NCBI RefSeq assembly: GCF_005405385.1 | Contig: NZ_BJDY01000006.1 | Span: forward strand, 124,001-188,000 | From: Lactiplantibacillus mudanjiangensis | Lineage (GTDB): Bacteria; Bacillota; Bacilli; Lactobacillales; Lactobacillaceae | DNA: 64,000 nucleotides | Direction: 5' to 3' | In this document: positions 18,681-27,556 of the stretch, one piece after another | Layout of the letters: every line of letters starts with the position of its first letter | How positions within the stretch are numbered: position 1 is the first letter of the stretch | Made by a program: the position numbers and the translations under genes | The notes under the pieces: model-generated | Told to the model about the DNA's origin: nothing | Databases searched by the model: none | Seen by the model: the letters and a program-made list of their open reading frames with translations, nothing else

Positions 18681-18709
18681 ATTATAAGTCATGGGTACAA
18701 ATTAAACAA
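18681..18709 (-). promoter_or_regulatory. Sigma-A promoter of the PTS/GH1 operon
   Basis: TTGTTT and a perfect TATAAT are spaced by 17 bases on the minus strand. The spacer contains GTACCCA, which recurs inverted (as read on one strand TGGGTAC at 18692 and GTACCCA at 18755), so the divergent GntR protein may bind both. Confidence 0.75.
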
Positions 18710-18779
18710 GTCTGAATAAATATTTTTCGAAAATTATTCGGATTTCCCATCCCCGTACCCACAGAAAGTGTGATTTGCT

Positions 18780-19487
18780 ATGTACCGTGATATTGCTACC
18801 AGCATTGTTAAAGCCATTCGTGATGGTATTTTTGTGACCAAACTTCCCACTGAAGCACAACTGATGGAACGTTACAGTGTCAGTCGTAACACCATTCGTA
18901 AAGCCATTGATCTGGTCTACCAACAAGGTCTATTACGCCGCGTTCAAGGAAGTGGCTACTTTATTAGTAAGATTCAGCTACGGCAAAAGACTGTGGTGAA
19001 TCTCTCGGCTCGTTCAATTATGGGTGGTGAAAACCAACCGCACAATTTAAAATCAAAAGTTGTCACTTTTGACACGATTAAAGCCGATGAACAACTTGGC
19101 CAACAATTCGGCATTCCAGTCGACGAAGAACTCTACCGAGTCATCCGTTTACGCTATTGGCATGATCAGTTATATAGTCTTGAACGCTCTTATTATCTCT
19201 GTTCAGTCGTCCGATTTATTTCTGTCGAAGCCGTCAATAGTTCTATTTTTGAATATTTGGAAGAAGTTTACGGCATTCGTGTCGCCAATAGTGATGATTA
19301 TCTCTCGCTCACTGAACTCAATCCTGAGGATGCGAACTTATTAGCACAACCAGCCGGAAAAGCCTTCTTAACCTTAGATTCAAGCAATTATTATAAAAAC
19401 AATGGCTTATTTAATTTTTCGCATACAGTCTTCGCCTACCCCGAGCTAGCGCTATATTTCCACACCACAAATCTGGCAAATAATTAA
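18780..19487 (+). CDS. GntR-family (HutC type) regulator
   Basis: A 235-aa cytosolic DNA-binding protein. The winged HTH occupies about 1-68 (LPTEAQLMERYSVSRNTIRKAI, a typical GntR recognition helix, then GLLRRVQGSGYFI). A UTRA-type effector domain follows (about 85-230), usually binding a sugar phosphate. It is divergent from the PTS IIB gene, so it very likely controls the beta-glucoside operon, sensing the phosphorylated sugar. The ribosome binding site (AGAAAGTG) is modest. It has no clear terminator before the next gene. Confidence 0.87.
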   Translation: MYRDIATSIVKAIRDGIFVTKLPTEAQLMERYSVSRNTIRKAIDLVYQQGLLRRVQGSGYFISKIQLRQKTVVNLSARSIMGGENQPHNLKSKVVTFDTIKADEQLGQQFGIPVDEELYRVIRLRYWHDQLYSLERSYYLCSVVRFISVEAVNSSIFEYLEEVYGIRVANSDDYLSLTELNPEDANLLAQPAGKAFLTLDSSNYYKNNGLFNFSHTVFAYPELALYFHTTNLANN

Positions 19488-19577
19488 TAATCAGCAAAAA
19501 TTTGCGATTCGATGCAATTTCATCACATTTTACGGCTATAATGGTATAGTATACTAAAATATGATGGAGGAATTAGC

Positions 19578-20312
19578 GTGTCTGCACCCCTTTTTTCAGT
19601 GGTTGTACCTGCGTACAATCAACATAAATTTATCAACAGTTGCCTGACCAGTTTACGCCACCAAACGCTGACGGACTTTGAAGTCATCGTGGTGGACGAC
19701 TGCTCAACCGATGATACCGCTGAACAAATTGCGGCGTTAATCAAAGACGATGATCGTTTTCACGTGATTACGCATGCGCAAAATCGTGGTGTCTCTGCCG
19801 CACGGAACTCAGGAATGGCAGCAGCTAGTGGCCAATACTTGTGCTTCGTTGACGGTGATGACTGGGTTGAACCCAACTTTCTTGAGTATTTCTTGCAGGC
19901 TTACCAAGCTGCTCCCAAATCACAATTAGTTATTTGTGGCCACCATGGTTATTTAGCCGTGCCTAGCCCTGCTAAAACTTATGATCAAAAAGAATTAGTT
20001 GCCAACATTAACTTTGGGACGGTCGGTGGTTTTTCGTGGAATAAATGCTTTATTCGCACGGTCATCACCGAACATCATTTGACTTTCAATGAAGATATTG
20101 ATTTTCTGGAAGACCAGTTGTTTGCGTTCCGTTATGCGGATTACGTCAAAACGGCGGCTTATCTCCCGGAAAAGACGTATCATTATCGCTGGCGCTTCCG
20201 CAGTAATCTCGCTCATATCGGGATTCCATTCTTCGCGGCGCGTCGTAAAATGATCAAAATTCTCAAACAAGAAAGCAAACATGTGTTGAGTGAAGATTTA
20301 AATAATCAGTAA
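19578..20312 (+). CDS. Family 2 glycosyltransferase
   Basis: A 244-aa protein. It begins FSVVVPAYNQ, with VVDDCSTDDT in the nucleotide-binding half and the metal-binding DGDDW at about residue 94, as in GT-A fold family 2 enzymes. No membrane segment is visible, so it is cytosolic or peripheral. It is short for the family. The start is GTG 19578, six bases after ATGGAGG. A TATAAT box lies at 19537-19542. The acceptor (wall polymer, glycolipid or exopolysaccharide) cannot be told; it is a single gene with its own terminator. Confidence 0.85.
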   Translation: MSAPLFSVVVPAYNQHKFINSCLTSLRHQTLTDFEVIVVDDCSTDDTAEQIAALIKDDDRFHVITHAQNRGVSAARNSGMAAASGQYLCFVDGDDWVEPNFLEYFLQAYQAAPKSQLVICGHHGYLAVPSPAKTYDQKELVANINFGTVGGFSWNKCFIRTVITEHHLTFNEDIDFLEDQLFAFRYADYVKTAAYLPEKTYHYRWRFRSNLAHIGIPFFAARRKMIKILKQESKHVLSEDLNNQ

Positions 20313-20319
20313 CACAATT

Positions 20320-20349
20320 AGCGTTTAGGCTGAACCTAAACGCTTTTTT
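20320..20349 (+). terminator. Rho-independent terminator
   Basis: The stem AGCGTTTAGG / CCTAAACGCT, loop CTGAA, then six T, lies just after the glycosyltransferase stop. Confidence 0.9.
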
Positions 20350-20498
20350 GCTGCCCAAAATTCGCTACTCAAGTCGACTTAACACACAGATTGGCACAAC
20401 CTAATTGAACGATTCATCTTTTATCAACAAATGCTTGTTCAATCCATAAACACGTCTTACAATAAAGCTATGTTACTAATTGAAGGGGGGCCTTGCGT

Positions 20499-21173
20499 AT
20501 GGCCACGATTCATCTTTACCTCGTCCGTCACGGTCAAACCGAATTGAACGCGGCGGGCCGTTTACAGGGCATTTATGATTCTGATCTCACCAAGCAAGGC
20601 GTCCGCTCTGCCCAACGACTCGCCCGAATGTTAGCCGACGTCCATTTTGGCGCGGCCTATACGAGTGATCTCGGCCGGGCACAACAGACCACGCGAATTA
20701 TCACTGCATTACATCCAGAACTCAAAAAGCCGACGATTGACGTCGGCTTACGAGAATTTAACTTTGGTGGCCTAGAAGGCACTAAAAACGCTTGGGTTGT
20801 TCAACAGGTCCGCCGTCAACTCGGCATTGGCACCTTCGTTAAGCTCATTTTGAGCAAGGAACGCTTTGCCACCCTGCTGTGGGTCTTTAACTCGTTAGAT
20901 CAAACCCGTACCGCCGAAACGTTAGTCGGTGTGACCGATCGGATTAGCCGTACGTTACGGCGAATTAGCCTATATGAGAGTCGACAAGCCGATCATGATC
21001 AAAACATCCTTATCGTCTCTCATGGCTTGGTATTAAGTGCTTTTCTGTACCAACTCAGCCCTGGCGAACTGCCTACGCGTTTACTCAAAAATACGAGTGT
21101 GTCACGCGTTGACTATACAGATCACCAATTCGACCTCATCGACATTAACGTCACGCCTAAGAAGCGGGCCTAA
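20499..21173 (+). CDS. Histidine phosphatase (phosphoglycerate mutase-like)
   Basis: A 224-aa cytosolic protein. The phospho-His motif is LVRHGQTELN near the N-terminus, with the second His in VSHG at about residue 176. The motif REFNFGGLEG carries the acid/base Glu. It belongs to the broad PhoE/GpmB-like branch; the substrate is unknown. ATG 20499 follows AAGGGGGG; a TTG six bases earlier is less likely. Its 3' end overlaps the convergent gene at 21157 by 17 bases and no terminator lies between them. Confidence 0.87.
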   Translation: MATIHLYLVRHGQTELNAAGRLQGIYDSDLTKQGVRSAQRLARMLADVHFGAAYTSDLGRAQQTTRIITALHPELKKPTIDVGLREFNFGGLEGTKNAWVVQQVRRQLGIGTFVKLILSKERFATLLWVFNSLDQTRTAETLVGVTDRISRTLRRISLYESRQADHDQNILIVSHGLVLSAFLYQLSPGELPTRLLKNTSVSRVDYTDHQFDLIDINVTPKKRA

Positions 21174-21645
21174 CGGTTTCCAACACTTGGGGAATCGCAG
21201 ACAATGTTCGGTACTGCAGTCGCGCTTGAATCCCGAAAAAGGCTTTCAATTTTCGATGTAAGTCTTGCGCCGTTGCATGTACCACCGTATCGGTTGTTAA
21301 TGGCGCGCCAATCACCACTAAAATTTGGCTACTCTTACTATCCAAATCCGGCGCGACTGGCTGACCAGCTACTGTCGTTAAGGTTAGTTGTGAGCCAGTC
21401 ACTTGGAGTTGCATTGGCGCTTGTGGTTGCAATAAAGCCGCATCCCAAGCTTGAATTGGGGCTTGATGCCGATCACTAATCACCGCAATTAAGTCACCTA
21501 AGGCACTTTGGGGTGTGGGAATTGGTAACGCCCGTTCCGCTAGTTGTTTTTCAACGGCTGGATTCAATTCACGATTGTCCAAGCCTTGCATTGATAAAAT
21601 GGCTACCGGTGTCGGCACCGCTGCCGTCGTTAATTTAATTTCCAT
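21157..21645 (-). CDS. Unknown protein, convergent with the histidine phosphatase
   Basis: 162 residues from ATG 21645 (MEIKLTTAAVPTPV), with GAGGAAGTG upstream. No signal peptide or membrane segment is visible. It is rich in Gln, Ala, Leu and Pro. A HDLxRK-like helix (AQDLHRKLKAFFGIQARL) lies near the C-terminus. I do not recognise a family or active-site motif. The ribosome binding site and the lack of any other frame here support a real gene. It ends inside the phosphatase gene, so the two transcripts overlap. Confidence 0.6.
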   Translation of the reverse strand: MEIKLTTAAVPTPVAILSMQGLDNRELNPAVEKQLAERALPIPTPQSALGDLIAVISDRHQAPIQAWDAALLQPQAPMQLQVTGSQLTLTTVAGQPVAPDLDSKSSQILVVIGAPLTTDTVVHATAQDLHRKLKAFFGIQARLQYRTLSAIPQVLETVRPAS

Positions 21646-21751
21646 CGCACTCACTTCCTCATAAAACACTTCTCTTTAAGTGTGCCAAATTCTCCATAAA
21701 AGTCAATCTTCAAGCTAGGACTAAAGATAAAATTTTAATAATTAAAATCAT

Positions 21752-21794
21752 AAAAATAGGCATATCGGTCATTTTTGACTGATATGCCTATTTT
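21752..21794. terminator. Terminator of the HAD gene, possibly bidirectional
   Basis: The stem AATAGGCATATCGGTCA / TGACTGATATGCCTATT with one wobble and a TTTT loop lies about 40 bases after the stop at 21833 (minus strand). Confidence 0.85.
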
Positions 21795-21832
21795 AAATCC
21801 AGCACTTGACAAGCACCGGTGGTAAGGCTCAA

Positions 21833-22657
21833 CTAACTTAAAGGATGTTCTTCAAAATATTGCGCTAAAAATTTAGCTAATCCATCGTTGTAATTCGTAT
21901 CCGTCTCATAATTAGCGACCGATTTCACTTGTGGTAACGCATTGCCCATGGCCACTGACAAGTCTGCTTCAGCCATCATCCCAACATCGTTTAACCCATC
22001 ACCAAAGACAAAAGTATGGGCGGCATCGACGCCTTGTTCTAATTGGATCTGTTTAACGGCAGTCCCTTTATCCGTTTCCAATGGAATTAACTCCAAGTTA
22101 TTCGGATTAGAGGATGAAATCCGCATTAATTTACTGTTCACTAATTTTTCACGAGCAGAGTCTAACCGTGACATATCTTCTCGGCTCAAAATCACCCCAT
22201 TGGTAATTTGATCTTCGATGGTCGCCAACTGCGTAAAACTTTTAATTTCTTCCGAACCAATCGTCGTTTCCGTTGCATCAAAGTTCGCCGCATTCCGGGC
22301 AATGAATCGTGGAATTTGTTCCGTATAATATGCCATTTCTGGGGTAAATAACATCATTGGCAAATTATCCCGCCGCGCAATTAAGTAGGCGAGTTCAACC
22401 GCCGCGCCCCCTAATTTGGTTTCTTTGCGACCATTTTTGCCATCAAAGACAGCCCCATTAGACGTCACTAACCGAACATTATCATTCAGTTTGTTCCGCA
22501 CGAGTTTTGCTAACTCATACATCCGCCCAGTGGCAATGTAGAAGAGCACATCTTGTTGTTGAAGCCGTTCAATCGTGGCTTTCGTATAATCTGAAACGTA
22601 TTGATGGTCCGTTAATAACGTCCCATCAATATCCATAAAAACTAAGTATTTTGGCAT
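21833..22657 (-). CDS. Cof-type HAD-IIB phosphatase
   Basis: A 274-aa cytosolic hydrolase: motif I FMDIDGTLL (Asp near 8), motif II ATGRM, Lys near DKGTAVKQIQ, motif IV FGDGLNDVGMM. It is a second Cof-type enzyme beside that at 5250-6047, but not a close copy. The substrate, probably a sugar phosphate or flavin nucleotide, is unknown. It is transcribed away from the MoxR operon, with repeat copy B in the shared upstream region. Confidence 0.87.
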   Translation of the reverse strand: MPKYLVFMDIDGTLLTDHQYVSDYTKATIERLQQQDVLFYIATGRMYELAKLVRNKLNDNVRLVTSNGAVFDGKNGRKETKLGGAAVELAYLIARRDNLPMMLFTPEMAYYTEQIPRFIARNAANFDATETTIGSEEIKSFTQLATIEDQITNGVILSREDMSRLDSAREKLVNSKLMRISSSNPNNLELIPLETDKGTAVKQIQLEQGVDAAHTFVFGDGLNDVGMMAEADLSVAMGNALPQVKSVANYETDTNYNDGLAKFLAQYFEEHPLS

Positions 22658-22833
22658 ATGATGATCTACTCCTTTACAATTTTACAAGTACAATTGTACG
22701 CTATTCGCGCTCAGAAAGGAAATCGCTTTCAATAAAAGACTTTTCAGTCCCGTAAAACCGTTGAACAGTGTATGCTTAACATAAACAATTAAAGGTTGAA
22801 AGGTGTTTTTTAGCAATTAACAATAGACCAACT

Positions 22834-22990
22834 TGCTACCTGCCGTTCACCCACGGCTGGACTCACTCTCAGTTATCATAATGATCCCTGATCAATTAAT
22901 AACCGTAATCCAACCGGAGCCCGCGTTTTGGCTGGAGCCGGTCCTACAGCCGGCAGAATCACTGGCTGGCGTAGGTGACTAATTTAACAA
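22834..22990 (+). repeat. MITE-like intergenic repeat, copy B (short, both ends present)
   Basis: It begins GCTACCTGCCGTTCACCCACG and ends GGCGTAGGTGACTAATTTAA, matching both ends of the long copy at 29624-29975 in the same orientation. It lacks two internal blocks (the first hairpin segment and about 130 bases around the second). The ends are imperfect inverted repeats. It lies between the divergent HAD and MoxR genes; the rest of the 383-base gap holds no gene. Confidence 0.8.
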
Positions 22991-23040
22991 CGCTTAGCTT
23001 TCAACCTTTAGATGAACAATTTTACTGAGGAGGCCACTTC

Positions 23041-23976
23041 ATGCCAAACCCTGCATTAACGACTTTAATCGACCATATCAATACCGTTGTGGTCGGTAAA
23101 CCCGATATTATCAAGCTCACCGTGACAGCCCTACTTGCTGGCGGTCATGTCTTATTTGAAGATGTCCCCGGCGTTGGTAAAACCACGTTAGCTCGTGCGC
23201 TTGCTCGCAGTGTTGCTGGCGACTTTAATCGAATTCAATTCACACCGGACCTATTACCAAATGATATTTTAGGGGTCTCTATTCTCAATCAAACTCAACA
23301 TGAATTTGACTTTCATCCCGGGCCAATCTTTACAACAATGCTCTTGGCTGATGAAATCAATCGAGCCACACCACGAACACAATCGGCGCTATTACAGGCG
23401 ATGGCCGAACGTCAGGTGACGATTGATGGAACTACTTATGATTTACCCGCTAATTTTTTTGTATTGGCAACTGAAAATCCAAACGAATACGCCGGCACGT
23501 ATCCATTGCCAGAAGCCCAATTGGATCGCTTCTTATTTAGTCTACAAGTCGGTTATCCAACTTGGCCAGACGAGCTCGCCTTATATGCGGGTGACGACCG
23601 GCAACAAACCTTAGCTAATTTACAAGCGGTGCTCGCCGACGACACCCTCACGCAACTTAAAGCCAGCGTTAATCAAGTCACGGTTGATGCAGCAATTACA
23701 TCGTATGTCTTAACGCTCGTACAGGCGACTCGACAACAAGCCGCCATTCGTTTAGGGATTAGCCCTCGTGGTGGTTTAGCCTTGATGCAGGCGGGACGCG
23801 CTTACGCCTTACTTAGTGGTCGTGATTATGTCATTCCGGCCGATATTCAAGCCGTCCTGGTCCCGACATTCAGTCATCGCTTAGTTTTGGCTAATGGGGC
23901 CCAGGCTTTGAGTGCCAAGCAACAAGTCGTGCGTGATATTCAAAGCCACACCCCTGTGCCAACCGAGGGGGCCTAA
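23041..23976 (+). CDS. MoxR-family AAA+ ATPase
   Basis: A 311-aa cytosolic chaperone-like ATPase. Walker A is GVGKTT (about 46-53) and Walker B LLADEINRA; sensor 1 is ATENPNEYAGTYPLPEAQLDRF, a MoxR hallmark. The C-terminal lid contains SPRGGLALMQAGRAYA. MoxR proteins help mature partner proteins; partners are typically DUF58 proteins, here encoded next. AGGAGG precedes the ATG. It is the first gene of a three-gene operon. Confidence 0.92.
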   Translation: MPNPALTTLIDHINTVVVGKPDIIKLTVTALLAGGHVLFEDVPGVGKTTLARALARSVAGDFNRIQFTPDLLPNDILGVSILNQTQHEFDFHPGPIFTTMLLADEINRATPRTQSALLQAMAERQVTIDGTTYDLPANFFVLATENPNEYAGTYPLPEAQLDRFLFSLQVGYPTWPDELALYAGDDRQQTLANLQAVLADDTLTQLKASVNQVTVDAAITSYVLTLVQATRQQAAIRLGISPRGGLALMQAGRAYALLSGRDYVIPADIQAVLVPTFSHRLVLANGAQALSAKQQVVRDIQSHTPVPTEGA

Positions 23977-23977
23977 C

Positions 23978-24976
23978 ATGGCAACTCTGAAAAATCTCGG
24001 CCATAATTTATTGAGCCTGTTGCTGCTGATCCTAAGCTGGGGGTATGCCTTAAGTTTTAACAATGCAACTGGCTGGGCATTAGCAACTATCATGACTGGA
24101 TTAAGCTTACTCAGTGGTCTGACAATGCTCGGCAGTTATCGCATGCCAAATGTGACCGTTCGTTTAACTGAAATGCCAACTGCCAAGCTGATGATCACGT
24201 TAAAACCTAATCATTGGCCACTTCGCCAGCAGCTGCGACTGCATCAGCTACAACTAGCCTTAATCCCCACTCACCGGCCTCATCAATGGCAAACGACAAC
24301 GACTTTACCACGTGGTGTTTACGACCACCTGCAATTAACTTGGCACTATCATGACCCGTTACAGTTATTCGGACATCGATCAACACAAACTATCACCACA
24401 GCACTCAGCGTCCCACCACAATTGCAACCTGAAGCCGCCCAAGCAGCATTTCAGCAAATTGCCTCGTTAATTCACGCTGATCAACCAAATCAGCTCGCAC
24501 AAAATGGTTTTGAAACGCAAGATTTTCGTCCTTATCATCCGGGCGATCCAAGCAATCAAATTGACTGGAAACTCACTGCTAAAACACAAACACCCATGTT
24601 GCGTGTTTTGGCTCAAGACGATCCCGTACCATGGTGCTGGCTATTTTTTGCAACTAGCGAACAGGCTTTAGAATCGCACTTAGCCACCTTCTATACGTTT
24701 GTTCAACTGGTCAGCGAGTTGCCCGCACAAACGTGGCTACTAGGTACCGAGTCCCAACGGTTTGCAAGTCTCCAACCTGAGGCTTTTGCGCGTTATCAAC
24801 CCTATACGGCCACAACGGTCCCCGTCCTATCACAGTCCCCTCAACGGATTGTGCTCTTTAGTGACGGCAGTCCATTGGCACAAAAATTACAGCAGCAACT
24901 TGCACAGCAACAACAGCTTGTCGCGACCATTGATTGGACACTGATCGGAGGTGAGTCTAATGCCTCGTTGGCTTGA
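23978..24976 (+). CDS. DUF58 protein
   Basis: 332 residues: two N-terminal membrane helices (about 8-50), then a cytosolic part with the DUF58 motif FRPYHPGDPSNQIDWK at about 190-205, followed by a von Willebrand-like segment. ATG 23978 lies one base after the MoxR stop, with GAGGGGG before it, so translation is coupled. DUF58 proteins are regular partners of MoxR and of transglutaminase-like proteins; their cell function is poorly known. Confidence 0.88.
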   Translation: MATLKNLGHNLLSLLLLILSWGYALSFNNATGWALATIMTGLSLLSGLTMLGSYRMPNVTVRLTEMPTAKLMITLKPNHWPLRQQLRLHQLQLALIPTHRPHQWQTTTTLPRGVYDHLQLTWHYHDPLQLFGHRSTQTITTALSVPPQLQPEAAQAAFQQIASLIHADQPNQLAQNGFETQDFRPYHPGDPSNQIDWKLTAKTQTPMLRVLAQDDPVPWCWLFFATSEQALESHLATFYTFVQLVSELPAQTWLLGTESQRFASLQPEAFARYQPYTATTVPVLSQSPQRIVLFSDGSPLAQKLQQQLAQQQQLVATIDWTLIGGESNASLA

Positions 24977-27137
24977 AACACTTTTGTTGGCAATCGTTAA
25001 TACTGCCATGTTAGCCATCCCGTTAATCACCTATACGACAGTCAATGAGTTTAGCCATCCGCAAATGATGTTAATTTACTTGATCGTCATTAATGGCCTC
25101 GTGTTTGGACACACCAACCGTCCTCAGTGGCGTTGGGTGTGGTGGCCGCTTTATCTGGTCAGTCTTATCGCTGCTTGCTACGCCAGTTATCCGTTAAAAC
25201 ACCTTTTTTCACTAACATGGGGCCAACGATTCGTTACTCAGCTCATCCAGCAAACACAAGCTTTTCGTGCTGGTAGTACCACCACAATGCCGGTACTATT
25301 GAGCATGGTGCTCATTATGATTTTAGTCTTAGGCTTGACCTTGCTGACAGTCCATTGGCAACAACCGGTGCTCGGTATCGTTGTTAGCATCGGGTATCTC
25401 TTAGCCGTCACCTTATTTGCCACGCGCAATGAAGTCATCCCATTAACCCTCACAATTGCCCTAGCTGGCGGGATAGTCAGCGTGTTATCGCCGCCTAACT
25501 GGCATTGGGGCCACTTGGGTTACTATGCGTTATTAGCGATGGTCTTAGTCGGCGGTGCCACGGTTAACACCTGGGCCAAACAGCCCCTAAGTCAACTGGC
25601 ACAAGCGACCGTTACTTGGCGAAACCAATTGAGTAGCCTAGGCTTTTATAACTTTTTAACCCAAGCATCCGCTGCTAAAAAAACTGGCATTTCAGAAGAT
25701 ACCGCAACACTAGGTGGGGCTATTCAAGATGACAATAGTGTGGCCTTCAAAGCGGTCGCCACGACGAATCACTATTGGCGGGCGGATACCCGGGCTGATT
25801 ATTCCGGCAAAGGTTGGGCCGCCACCGACGATGAAACAACGCGTAAACCAACCACCACAACCAGTGGCTTTGTTGCTAAACCAACGACTAAACGCCAGGC
25901 CGTTAAACTCACGATGCCAAAGTCCCTCACCTATTTGCCCGTGGGCTATGGTCAGACGACTTGGGCTGTTAGTGCTGCTCAACAACATCGCATTGGCGTC
26001 AGCTACACGCCTGCTCGTGGTCGTATTTATCTCAATACGGGGAAACATCCCTTGACGACGATTCAATATACGTATCAGCCACAACGATTCACCGCCGCAC
26101 AATTAAAAGCCGTAACTGCCAAGGCCTCAACTAGTCTGACTAAAACAAATACCCAATTACCAAGTGAACTTCCCGCGCGGGTCAAACGGTTAAGTCAAAA
26201 ATTGACTCGGAAACAAACGACGCAATATGGGCGAGTCCAAGCATTAGTGCACTATTTAAAACAGTCTGATACATTTACCTATACCAAAATGGATACGCCA
26301 ACGACACCGGCCAAACGTGACTACGTGGATTATTTTCTATTCACGAGCCATCGTGGCTACTGTGATAATTTTTCGACCACGTTAGTTGTAATGTTACGCA
26401 GTTTAGGCATTCCCGCACGTTGGGCCCACGGGTTCAGCGGTGGTACGCGAGGTAAGACGGCTGGCAATGGTCAATATCACTATCAGATCTTAAACTCCGA
26501 TGCCCATTCCTGGGCCGAGGTTTACTTTGCCGGTATCGGTTGGGTGCCATTCGACCCAACACCTGGTTATCAAAATCCAGGAACCAAACGTACACAAACT
26601 AAGGCTGCGGCTAAAACACAACAAACCAAGACTAGTCCAACTAGTCGCAGTCAATCAGCAACTACTAAATCAAGCTCATCAACCCGTAATCAGGCTAGCA
26701 CGCAGCAGTCATCATCATCAAGCCAAGCTTCTAAAAGCTCAACGATGCCTAAAACGGTGGTTCATTTATCCACCAGTCTGCGTCGTCGCATAATTGGTGG
26801 CCTATTGCTCCTGTTACTACTGGGAAGCTGGTTCGGTCGTGACTGGCTATTATTGATTGGCCTGAGTCTTAGTTTTCAGTTCATCAAGCCAACGCGTGGC
26901 TATCGTTGGTTAACTTGGTGGTTTAACCGCCGGCTACCACGTCGGTCATCAGAAAGCTTGACTGATTACGCGGCCACAGTTGACCAAGTTTGGCCGCAAC
27001 TTGACGGCCAATTTCAAACCACGACCACACACTATTTGGCCCAAACTTTCGGACATCAAACCGACACAACCTTAAATCGCGACCTGCAACAGATCGTTAA
27101 AGCGTTACGTAAGAATCGTCAGCAAATTGTCCATTAA
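24960..27137 (+). CDS. Membrane transglutaminase-like protein (TgpA type)
   Basis: A 726-aa membrane protein. Five or six N-terminal helices (about 1-210) precede a large extracytoplasmic transglutaminase-core domain with Cys in HRGYCDNFSTTL (about 471), His in DAHSWAEV and Asp in FDPTPGYQ. A Ser/Thr/Gln-rich linker and one more helix (about 610-640) with a cytosolic tail follow. The start at ATG 24960 has GGAGG eight bases before it and overlaps the DUF58 gene by 17 bases. TgpA-type enzymes are linked to cell surface maintenance; whether this one crosslinks or hydrolyses is unknown. Confidence 0.9.
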   Translation: MPRWLETLLLAIVNTAMLAIPLITYTTVNEFSHPQMMLIYLIVINGLVFGHTNRPQWRWVWWPLYLVSLIAACYASYPLKHLFSLTWGQRFVTQLIQQTQAFRAGSTTTMPVLLSMVLIMILVLGLTLLTVHWQQPVLGIVVSIGYLLAVTLFATRNEVIPLTLTIALAGGIVSVLSPPNWHWGHLGYYALLAMVLVGGATVNTWAKQPLSQLAQATVTWRNQLSSLGFYNFLTQASAAKKTGISEDTATLGGAIQDDNSVAFKAVATTNHYWRADTRADYSGKGWAATDDETTRKPTTTTSGFVAKPTTKRQAVKLTMPKSLTYLPVGYGQTTWAVSAAQQHRIGVSYTPARGRIYLNTGKHPLTTIQYTYQPQRFTAAQLKAVTAKASTSLTKTNTQLPSELPARVKRLSQKLTRKQTTQYGRVQALVHYLKQSDTFTYTKMDTPTTPAKRDYVDYFLFTSHRGYCDNFSTTLVVMLRSLGIPARWAHGFSGGTRGKTAGNGQYHYQILNSDAHSWAEVYFAGIGWVPFDPTPGYQNPGTKRTQTKAAAKTQQTKTSPTSRSQSATTKSSSSTRNQASTQQSSSSSQASKSSTMPKTVVHLSTSLRRRIIGGLLLLLLLGSWFGRDWLLLIGLSLSFQFIKPTRGYRWLTWWFNRRLPRRSSESLTDYAATVDQVWPQLDGQFQTTTTHYLAQTFGHQTDTTLNRDLQQIVKALRKNRQQIVH

Positions 27138-27247
27138 CTCAGCTTAATTGTGGCTCGACACTAAAGATTCTTAAGTATTACTCGCTAAACTTGACGACCA
27201 GTCTCATTACGTGTAAATTAACAATCAATTAATATTTGATGAGAAAA

Positions 27248-27508
27248 AGCAATGATCAGTTTTAGTAAGTGACCATCGGCGTGTCTAAGCGAGTCTGAAT
27301 CGGTGTAAGCAGACCGCGCCTTGTCACTGAATATCGACTGTGAGCGTGAAGGCCAACTAAGTGATCGTAACCTTCAATGGTGTCGCACCCATTAACGTGC
27401 CGCGTATCGCCAATTGGGGGTACGGTCGAGATCAAGATAACCTTGATAAATGACGGTGGTAACCCGCGCAAGCGGCCGGCAGACTAGCAATAGTCGGCCG
27501 GCTTTTTT
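27248..27508 (+). promoter_or_regulatory. T-box leader, isoleucine specifier likely
   Basis: Stem I carries the specifier loop with AGTA on the 5' side (27264-27267) and GAATATCG on the 3' side (27329-27336), closed by CAGT/ACTG and AGTGAC/GTCACT. The distal part has AGCGAG then CGGTGTAAGC as in T-box distal loops. The codon at the specifier position is ATC (27333-27335), followed by one purine, so tRNA-Ile is predicted. The T-box sequence GGTGGTAACCCGCG is at 27455-27468 (one base longer than usual). A terminator GCCGGC-GACTA / TAGTC-GCCGGC with T-run ends at 27508. It should raise panE transcription when isoleucine runs low. Confidence 0.85.
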
Positions 27509-27556
27509 GATCAAATTTAATTAAACATAACTTTATTTAGAAGGATGGTCTTACAT

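Noticed and set aside
22658-23040. Hidden gene in the gap before the MoxR operon
   Set aside because: The bases are largely repeat copy B; no frame with a ribosome binding site was found.
25710-26102. 130-codon frames on both strands within the transglutaminase gene
   Set aside because: They overlap the well-supported transglutaminase coding region, lack ribosome binding sites and have composition typical of shadow frames.
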